DNA from: a virus
DNA length: 26,857 bases
IMG/VR virus record: IMGVR_UViG_3300035071_000131
Coordinates: 1-26,857 of that record
Direction: 5' to 3' (one strand)
Below, in pieces: positions 21,677-26,857 of this stretch (its first letter is position 1; every line of letters starts with the position of its first letter). The notes below the pieces were generated by a model that was given only the letters and a program-made list of their open reading frames with translations, made no database searches and was not told the origin of the DNA. The position numbers and the translations under genes are program-made.

Positions 21677-22719
21677 GCATCAAGCTCCAATTTATCGAGA
21701 ACCTCTTTTGCAAGATCGACATAGCGTTCAGCTAGATCTCCGTAACCGTACTTCTGTTTGAGGGTCCGGCGTTCCTTCTGGAATTCAGCTGCAGCCGCGA
21801 TTTGGTTAGCTTGTCGAATCACGGTTTCGAAGACTGGAGGGTCGCCCTGCATGCGCAAGCTCTTCGAGACATTCACGTGAATCGTAGAGTTTTCCTGGTA
21901 CTTGGTGATGACGATCCCTAGAGGTTCAATTTCTTCGGCGATCTCCCGCGAAAAGTTTTTCACACGCTTGATGATCTGCGGGATACCGTAGGTCGAAAGA
22001 ACGTCCGGGACGGTCGGGATAATGTAGCCCTCCGAGATACGAAGACCGTTCAAGGTTATGATTCCGAGATTGGGTGGGCAATCAACGAGTACTAAGTCAT
22101 AATCCTCAAGCTTAGCTTTAACCGCCAGCCTGAGAAGATCAATGGGCGTCACTGAGTAAAATTGCCCAGTTGGTGCGCTGGCAAGCTTGTCTTGCACATC
22201 GATCAAGTCAAGGCTGGACGGCAAGAGATCGATCTTCTCGGCGCCCTGCACGTCGGAGACCCCACGCTGAAGGGTCTTCTCGAGGTCAAAGTGCTTATCA
22301 TGCGGATTCAGTGCATCTTTGAACAAAGTGGCGAGGGTCCAGCCTTTCTCGTTTAGCTCCTTCCATCGTGCTTCACCGATCAACATGGTGGTCGCGTTGG
22401 TTTGAGGATCTAGATCGATAACTAGAATTCGTTTGCCAAATCGGGCGGCGAGCGTCTCGGCGAGAGCGATAGTTGTGGTCGTTTTTGCCACGCCGCCTTT
22501 CAAATTGATCAGAGAAATCACACGAGCCATGGGTACCTTTCTCCTCCTCAGCCACGCCTGAACCTGTCTCAGCCTGAATACTGGTCCTGCACGGAGATCC
22601 GCCACTGGCCGCGGGAAATCAGCAAAGCGCACGCGCCAGTTGGCGACCGCTTGACGTGACACTCCGGCAAGTTCGGCAATCTCATTTATTCCCAGCAGGT
22701 CGTCTTCTGGAAGAGGCAC
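21673..22719 (-). CDS. parA: ParA-type ATPase with fused N-terminal HTH
   Basis: The product has 348 aa. Residues 1-62 form a MerR/AlpA-like HTH: LLGINEIAELAGVSRQAVANWR, FPRPVADLRAGPVFRLRQVQAWLRRR. Residues 64 onward form a ParA ATPase with deviant Walker A KGGVAKTTTT, VIDLDPQTNAT, and LVLVDCPPNLG. The GTG at 22719 is used because AGGA is 8 bp upstream and promoter elements lie between 22730 and 22780; a longer GTG start at 22767 would read through them. A second start at ATG 22530, exactly at the ParA domain, has GGAGGAGAAAGG upstream and may give a shorter form. ParA proteins position DNA; here probably plasmid or phage partition. Confidence 0.92.
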   Translation of the reverse strand: MPLPEDDLLGINEIAELAGVSRQAVANWRVRFADFPRPVADLRAGPVFRLRQVQAWLRRRKVPMARVISLINLKGGVAKTTTTIALAETLAARFGKRILVIDLDPQTNATTMLIGEARWKELNEKGWTLATLFKDALNPHDKHFDLEKTLQRGVSDVQGAEKIDLLPSSLDLIDVQDKLASAPTGQFYSVTPIDLLRLAVKAKLEDYDLVLVDCPPNLGIITLNGLRISEGYIIPTVPDVLSTYGIPQIIKRVKNFSREIAEEIEPLGIVITKYQENSTIHVNVSKSLRMQGDPPVFETVIRQANQIAAAAEFQKERRTLKQKYGYGDLAERYVDLAKEVLDKLELDA

Positions 22720-22729
22720 GGCGGGGTCC

Positions 22730-22780
22730 TGTGACCGTTGTTCACAGCAACTGTTTACAATGGTCACAGAGGGTGGTCAA
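22730..22780 (-). promoter_or_regulatory. ParA promoter with repeated TGTGACC operator
   Basis: Read on the minus strand, TTGACC (22775-22780), a 17-bp spacer and TAAACA (22752-22757) make a promoter. TGTGACC occurs in the spacer, TGTGAAC 21 bp further on, and the inverse GGTCACA at 22730-22736. The arms TGTGACCGTTG (22730-22740) and CAATGGTCACA (22758-22768) are inverted copies with one mismatch. Autoregulation by the HTH-ParA protein is plausible. Confidence 0.6.
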
Positions 22781-22788
22781 GTGGATAA

Positions 22789-23361
22789 TCAGTTTCGCCG
22801 TGCGATCAGGTAGACCCGCCCGCGTCCATCGACCTTCTCGGAGACGATGGTGAGCCCGAGCTTCTTCTTCAGCGCGCCGGCGAATGCGCCGCGGACCGTG
22901 TGCTGCTGCCAGCCCGTCGCCTCGATGATCTCGGCGATGGTCGCGCCGTCCTTGCGCTGGAGCATGGCGATCATGGTCGCCTGCTTCGTCCCCTCGCGCG
23001 GCATCCGCTCCGGGGCGCCAGCGGGCGCTTTGGGTGCGGCTTTGGGGGGCAGCGCACCGGTCGCCGCGGCCTTCGCCTTCTTGGCCCCCGTGGTCGCCTG
23101 TGGGGCTTTTGCGGGCGTCTTGCTGGCCGCCTCAGCGGCGTTTTTCGGCTTCTTCGCCGACTCGGGCTCCACACCGATGGCGGCGTCACCGCCGCGGACC
23201 CTGGCGTTGACCTCTTCGAGCAGACCCCTCTTGATGAGGCTGCCGACGACGATCTTGACGGCGCCGCCCTTGAGGCGAGCCGGCAGCGGCAGCGCGATGC
23301 GCTCGGGATGTTCAGCTGCTTTCGAGAGGATGACCAGCTGGGTGTCGGAAAGTTGGGTCAT
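22789..23361 (-). CDS. DUF3489 family protein
   Basis: The product has 190 aa. The N-terminal part (1-55) resembles a short winged helix: LSDTQLVILSKAAEHPERIALPLP, then VKIVVGSLIKRGLLEEV. A long Lys/Ala/Pro-rich linker (about 72-120) follows. The C-terminal DUF3489 domain (about 122-190) reads REGTKQATMIAMLQRKDGATIAEIIEATGWQQHTVRGAFAGALKKKLGLTI, a clear HTH-like pattern. Members are widespread in alphaproteobacterial prophages; the role is probably DNA-binding regulation. A stop lies 9 bp before the ParA promoter -35, so the ParA unit is separate. The ATG has GGAGCC just upstream. Confidence 0.9.
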   Translation of the reverse strand: MTQLSDTQLVILSKAAEHPERIALPLPARLKGGAVKIVVGSLIKRGLLEEVNARVRGGDAAIGVEPESAKKPKNAAEAASKTPAKAPQATTGAKKAKAAATGALPPKAAPKAPAGAPERMPREGTKQATMIAMLQRKDGATIAEIIEATGWQQHTVRGAFAGALKKKLGLTIVSEKVDGRGRVYLIARRN

Positions 23362-23459
23362 GATGGGCTCCTTCAGCCGGAGATGGCGAGGATCGCCACC
23401 TTCTACGTGCTGAAGCCCGCGGTCGACGCGGGCGGGAGCCGGAGAGTTGGAAGGGCGCG

Positions 23460-23681
23460 CTATTCCGCGAATTCGCCTTCGTTGAAGGCGGAGTCCGTGA
23501 TCTGTTTGAGAAGGCTCGCGTAATGCGCCAGCGAGCCGACATGCCCCCAGTTGATCTCGTCGGGCGTGCAGTCGAAATGGTCCTCGCTGAGCGCATTCAA
23601 TCGCGCCAACATGGCGTCGATTTCGGCCTTCCTGGCGATGAAGGCGCTCAGCGACGCTTCATTCTGCTTGCTGTTTGTCAT
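23460..23681 (-). CDS. Small phage protein of unknown function
   Basis: The product has 73 aa, acidic and helical: SAFIARKAEIDAMLARLNALSEDHF near 12-37 and WGHVGSLAHYASLLKQITDSAF near 45-66. This pattern is one I have seen beside DUF3489 genes in Rhizobiales and Methylobacterium-type prophages, with the conserved DEINWGHVG core. It is not named. It lies 98 bp upstream of the DUF3489 gene on the same strand, and the two probably form an operon. A GGCGAGC-type purine site precedes the ATG. Confidence 0.72.
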   Translation of the reverse strand: MTNSKQNEASLSAFIARKAEIDAMLARLNALSEDHFDCTPDEINWGHVGSLAHYASLLKQITDSAFNEGEFAE

Positions 23682-23727
23682 GCTCGCCTCCGTTTAGACG
23701 GCGACATACAGGCGTAGATCGGGCGGG

Positions 23728-23753
23728 AAGTGAAGGCAATTTCGCCATCACTT
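23728..23753. repeat. Dyad between divergent units
   Basis: AAGTGAAGGC (23728-23737) and GCCATCACTT (23744-23753) are inverted with one mismatch around AATTTC. A smaller dyad TCATCA/TGATGA is at 23775-23792. They occupy the 118-bp gap between the divergent DUF3489-side operon and the terminase genes and may be operators for both. Confidence 0.55.
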
Positions 23754-23799
23754 GGCGGGGTAATCTGCGACAATTCATCAGTAGGGTGATGATTATCGG

Positions 23800-24309
23800 A
23801 TGAGCGACGCGCAGGCGCAGAATTCCGCCGGATTGATCACCGTCGCCAAGGCGGCAGCGCTCCTGATGGTTTCCGACCAATGGGTCCGCGATCTCGGCAA
23901 GAAGGGCTACATCCCCAAGCCCGTCGGCGGCATGGTGCCGCTCGTCGCCGCGGTGCAGGGCTACATCCGCTGGCTCAAGGATGAGGAGCGGCGCACATCG
24001 AAGAGCGCCGCCGCCTCTCAGGTGCAGCAGGAACGCGCGCTCGAGATCCGCATGCGCCGCGAGCGCGAGGCCGGCAATCTGATCGAGATGCGCACGGTCG
24101 AGACGATCTTCGCCGACGTGTGGGGCGCCTTCCGCTCCGAACTCGCCGGCGTGCCGGCGGCGGCCACGCGCGATCTGAGCCTGCGCGCCGATATCGAGAC
24201 GAGACTGAATGACGCGCTTGATCGCGCCCGCGGCAGATTTGAGAAATCGAGCGCGACTCTACGAGCAGGTCGCGATCTCGACGTGGCCGGCGAAACGCCA
24301 GCCGCCTGA
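23800..24309 (+). CDS. Terminase small subunit, Nu1-like
   Basis: The product has 169 aa. A winged HTH at about 12-50 (LITVAKAAALLMVSDQWVRDLGKKGYIPKPVGGMVPL) is typical of lambda Nu1-type DNA-recognition proteins. It is followed by a long charged helix (EERRTSKSAAASQVQQERALEIRMRREREAGNLIEMRTVE) and a C-terminal part. It would bind the packaging site of the phage DNA and recruit the large subunit. The large-subunit frame starts 101 bp before this stop. The start is preceded by the weak GGTGATGATTATCGG. Confidence 0.88.
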   Translation: MSDAQAQNSAGLITVAKAAALLMVSDQWVRDLGKKGYIPKPVGGMVPLVAAVQGYIRWLKDEERRTSKSAAASQVQQERALEIRMRREREAGNLIEMRTVETIFADVWGAFRSELAGVPAAATRDLSLRADIETRLNDALDRARGRFEKSSATLRAGRDLDVAGETPAA

Positions 24310-26251
24310 CGAGTGGGCCTTCGAGAATATCGTCTATGGCCCGGAGACAGGCTGGCCCGGACCGCGCAATCCGGGCCTGACGCCGTATATGCGGGCTTTC
24401 TCCCGCGCCTTCGGCGACCACCGCTGGAAGCGCATCGTCGGGGTGACGGCGGCGCAGAGCGGCAAGACGGCGACGGTGCTCGACGTCATCGGCGAGCGGC
24501 TCGATAACCGGCCGGCCCCGATCCTTTATGTCGGGCCCAACAAGGAGTTTCTGACCGATCAACTCGAGCCGCGCATCGAGGAGATGTTCCGGCAGGCGGA
24601 GTCGCTCGGCGCGAAAGTCATCGGCGGGATCGAGAGCAAGGAGCAGAAGAAGACCTTAAAGCGCGTCGCGGGCGTGAGGCTGCGCCTGGCGCATGCCGGT
24701 TCCTCCGCAGCGCTCAAATCCGACGCCGCGGCGCTCGCCCTCGTCGACGAATACGACGAGATGATGCGCAACATTCGTGGCCAGGGCGATCCGCTCGGCC
24801 TGGTCGAGGCGCGCGGCGACACTTACGCCGACTTTCAGGTGGGGATCACCTCGACGCCGACGCAAGGGATGGTCGAGATCGTGCACGACGATGCGAGCGG
24901 CCTCGATTTCTGGAAGCCGGGTGAGGAAGACGACATCTCGTCGCCGATCTGGCGGCTGTGGCAGGAGGGCACGCGCCATCACTTCTGCTGGCCGTGCCCC
25001 GACTGCGGCAGATACTTCGTGCCGCGGTCGAAACTGCTGCATTATCCGAAAAACGCGACACCCTCACAGGCGCTCGCCAATTCCTGGCTCGAATGCCCGC
25101 ATTGCGGCTTCGAGATCCGTGAGGAGCACAAGGCTTTCTGCAACGCCAATGGCGCCTTCGTCGCGCCGGGGGAATTGATCGACGCCGAGGGGGTGATTTC
25201 GGAAGCGCCGGCGGAGACGACGACGCTGTCGTTCTGGATTTCCGGCTTCTGTTCGCCATTCAAGACCATCGGCGAGCGCGCCGAGCGTTATCTGCGCGCG
25301 CTGGCCTCGGGCGAGCAGGACAAGATCCAGACGGCGGTCAACGCCGGCTTCGGGGAACTCTATCTCGCCGACGGCGGCGAAGTTCCCGAATGGACGGAAG
25401 TCGTCAAAATGCGCGAGGCTTACGCCGAGCGCGTCCCGGACGGCGTGCTGTTCCTCGTCGCGGCGGTGGATGTCCAAGGCAACCGGCTCCCCTATGTCAT
25501 CCGCGGATTTGGCGCAGGCGGCACGTCCTGGCTGATCGAGCATGGTTACATCTGGGGCCCGACCAAGGATCAGGAGGTGTGGCGGCGCCTGTCGGAAAAA
25601 CTGACGACGCCGATCGAGGGCCGGCCGATCAAGATCGCCTTCATCGACTCGGGCTTCCGTCCGGGCAAGAAGGAGTCGCTGCCGATCCATCGAGTCTATG
25701 AGTTCTGTCGCAAGCACAAGCGGTTCGTGTTCGCGAGCAAGGGCTCGTCGACGCCGATGGCGCGGCCGCTGATCGAGTCGGCGATCGAGGTCACCGGGAT
25801 CGACGGCAAGGCCAAGAAATACGGTCTGCATCTCTTAAGGCTTGACACGGACCATTGGAAAGCCGTCGTCCACGAGCGCCTGTCTTTCGACCGCGACGCG
25901 CCCGGCGCGCTGCGCCTGAACGACGCCGCGGATGACGATTACTGCCAGCAACTGGTGGCGGAGGCTCGGGTAAAGGGCCCCTCGGGCCGCTGGATATGGG
26001 TGTCGCGTTACCGCGAGAACCACTTTCTCGATTGCGAGGCGATGGCGGCCGCTGCGGCGTGGCGTGTCGGCTCGGATCGACAGAAAGCCATCAAGGCGGA
26101 AACCAGGTCTTCGACGCCCGAGAGCCTGGATCCGCCCGACCTTGAGGCGGCTCCTCAGGCCAAAGTGCCGGAACCCATCGTCGCGACGGCAATGGCGCAG
26201 AAAGCCATCCGCGCCCGCTTCGCCAGCTTTGCGCGCAGGTTGAACCGATAG
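24209..26251 (+). CDS. Terminase large subunit, GpA family
   Basis: The product has 680 aa and packages phage DNA. The ATPase domain has Walker A VTAAQSGKTATV (79-90) and Walker B ALALVDEYDEM (about 175-185). Two CxxC pairs (CPDCG, CPHCG; residues of about 270-300) suggest a zinc site. The nuclease half has acidic motifs AAVDVQGNR, FIDSGFRPG and HFLDCEAMAAAAA in the order usual for GpA. Length matches lambda GpA (641 aa). The start at 24209 overlaps the small subunit by 101 bp in another frame; no later in-frame start keeps the conserved PDEWAFENIVYGPETGWPG segment, so the overlap appears real. Confidence 0.93.
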   Translation: MTRLIAPAADLRNRARLYEQVAISTWPAKRQPPDEWAFENIVYGPETGWPGPRNPGLTPYMRAFSRAFGDHRWKRIVGVTAAQSGKTATVLDVIGERLDNRPAPILYVGPNKEFLTDQLEPRIEEMFRQAESLGAKVIGGIESKEQKKTLKRVAGVRLRLAHAGSSAALKSDAAALALVDEYDEMMRNIRGQGDPLGLVEARGDTYADFQVGITSTPTQGMVEIVHDDASGLDFWKPGEEDDISSPIWRLWQEGTRHHFCWPCPDCGRYFVPRSKLLHYPKNATPSQALANSWLECPHCGFEIREEHKAFCNANGAFVAPGELIDAEGVISEAPAETTTLSFWISGFCSPFKTIGERAERYLRALASGEQDKIQTAVNAGFGELYLADGGEVPEWTEVVKMREAYAERVPDGVLFLVAAVDVQGNRLPYVIRGFGAGGTSWLIEHGYIWGPTKDQEVWRRLSEKLTTPIEGRPIKIAFIDSGFRPGKKESLPIHRVYEFCRKHKRFVFASKGSSTPMARPLIESAIEVTGIDGKAKKYGLHLLRLDTDHWKAVVHERLSFDRDAPGALRLNDAADDDYCQQLVAEARVKGPSGRWIWVSRYRENHFLDCEAMAAAAAWRVGSDRQKAIKAETRSSTPESLDPPDLEAAPQAKVPEPIVATAMAQKAIRARFASFARRLNR

Positions 26252-26258
26252 GAACCGC

Positions 26259-26733
26259 ATGGGCCTGCTCGATCGTCTCGGCGCGCTCTTGGGCGGCGCC
26301 CGGGCGCCAGCGCGCGGCCGCCCCGGCGCGGCCTACATGCGCAACGAGCGCCATGCGCTGTTCGAAAACTGGTATCCGATCCTGCGTGACCCGCGCGAGG
26401 ATGTGCGCGCCGCGTACTGGCGCGCCGCCGCGCGCACGATCGATCTGCTGCACAATTCCGGGTGGATCGCCGGGGTGGTGAACAAGGGCTGCGCCTCGAT
26501 CATGGGGACCGGCCTGAGGTTGGCGTCAAAGCCCGATTACGGAGCGCTCGGGTGGGAGCAGAAAGCGTCAGACAGTTGGGCGCGAGAAGTTGAACGACGA
26601 TGGGAGCTCTGGGCGAATACGCCGCTCGAATGCGACGCCGCCGGCAAGCATGACGTCCATCAGCTATGCAAGGCGGCGCTCAGGAGCTACTTCGCCCATG
26701 GCGAGTGGATTGCGTGGTATCGCTGGTTGCCTA
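26259..26733 (+). pseudogene. Portal protein, lambda family, cut by an IS
   Basis: 158 codons of a lambda-type portal are present: MGLLDRLGALLGG, then RDPREDVRAAYWRAAARTIDLLHNSGWIAGVVNKGCASIMGTGL, then ERRWELWANTPLECDAAGKHDVHQLCKAALRSYFAHGEWIAWYRWLP. A normal portal is about 500 aa. The frame runs into the end of an IS at about 26734 and stops 7 codons later at 26756 with unrelated residues. The gene starts 7 bp after the terminase stop with a GGAACC site. The missing part probably lies beyond the IS, outside the window. Confidence 0.9.
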
Positions 26734-26857
26734 GGGCCTGTTGGGATTCAGCGTGAGTTTATCACAGCTGCGGCGAGATGGATCATGGCCGAGAAGCTTT
26801 GATCTGTCTTGTCCGCCCGCAGCGCGATGCGCTTGAACTCTTTGAGCTTGCCGAAGA
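26734..26857 (-). mobile_element. Right end of IS5-family insertion (runs off window)
   Basis: The terminal sequence GGGCCTGTTGGGATTCAGCG (26734-26753) has the look of an IS5-family (IS427-type) inverted-repeat end. It abuts CTA of a CTAG target. Inside, a minus-strand frame matches a transposase C-terminus. The IS interrupts the portal frame exactly here. The other end, and so the size, is not visible. Confidence 0.85.
26748..26857 (-). CDS. IS5-family transposase, C-terminal fragment
   Basis: Only the last 35 residues are in the window, ending at TGA 26748-26750: FGKLKEFKRIALRADKT, then DQSFSAMIHLAAAVINSR. The pattern 'F-KLK-F+RIA-R-DKT---F-A---LAA--I' is the usual C-terminus of IS5-family DDE transposases, including the last conserved basic residues of the K/R-DKT motif. 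The stop lies 14 bp inside the inverted-repeat end. The rest runs past the right edge of the window. Confidence 0.9.
   Translation of the reverse strand, partial: FGKLKEFKRIALRADKTDQSFSAMIHLAAAVINSR

Noticed and set aside
22720-22767. GTG at 22767 as the ParA start
   Set aside because: The extra 16 codons cover the operator repeats and part of the promoter and have no ribosome site. The GTG at 22719 has AGGA upstream.

Overview
The window looks like a chromosomal segment of a high-GC alphaproteobacterium, most likely Hyphomicrobiales (Rhizobiales); a methanotroph relative such as Methylocystis would fit but is not proven. The basis is the strong G/C third-position bias of most genes, the recombinase/DUF2924/small-protein cluster typical of that group, and the style of the phage genes. 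It begins with two divergent tRNA-Ser genes (anticodons CGA and GGA). The rest reads as accessory DNA: a small secreted-protein island followed by an incomplete lambda-like (siphovirus-type) prophage.

Layout. 1-541: two tRNA-Ser genes. 1028-3646: visibly AT-richer cargo, with two exported proteins of unknown function and a possible tiny membrane protein. 3721-6201 (minus strand): a tightly coupled operon of four genes (72-aa protein, DUF2924 protein, serine recombinase, HTH protein). 6499-7556: XRE repressor plus ImmA/IrrE metalloprotease, the classic lysogeny switch or stress-response pair. 7663-9806: a two-gene operon of unknown function behind a promoter bracketed by two identical-type palindromes and closed by a strong terminator. 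9965-17363: phage replication/recombination operon, with almost every gene overlapping the next: excisionase-like HTH, unknown, Sak4/RecA-like ATPase, DUF669-like putative ssDNA-binding protein, DEAD/H helicase, DUF6511-like Cys protein, PD-(D/E)XK nuclease with Cas4/AddB-type cysteines, primase-helicase. 17331-17689: a control region packed with dyads. 17690-18783: RuvC-like resolvase and an unknown. 18864-18947: promoter, palindrome and terminator within 84 bp. 18969-21231: tail-type protein, ParB-methyltransferase fusion, DUF7220-like membrane protein. 21284-22719 (minus): AT-richer ParA module with an HTH fused to the ParA ATPase. 22789-23681 (minus): DUF3489 protein and a small phage protein. 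23800-26733: terminase small and large subunits and a lambda-family portal cut off by an IS5-family insertion at the right edge.

How it works together. The XRE/ImmA pair would control lysogeny and the recombinase operon would handle integration. The replication operon offers a primase-helicase, an accessory helicase, annealing/recombination factors and a nuclease, but no DNA polymerase, so the host polymerase must be used. The RuvC-like enzyme would resolve branched DNA before packaging by the GpA-type terminase. The IS in the portal gene means the element probably cannot make virions by itself.

The most interesting parts are the dyad/switch region at 17331-17624, the promoter-terminator unit at 18864-18947, the HTH-ParA fusion with its operator, and the two uncharacterised cargo operons (1028-3376 and 7663-9806). 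All function calls come from reading motifs by eye; no database search was run.
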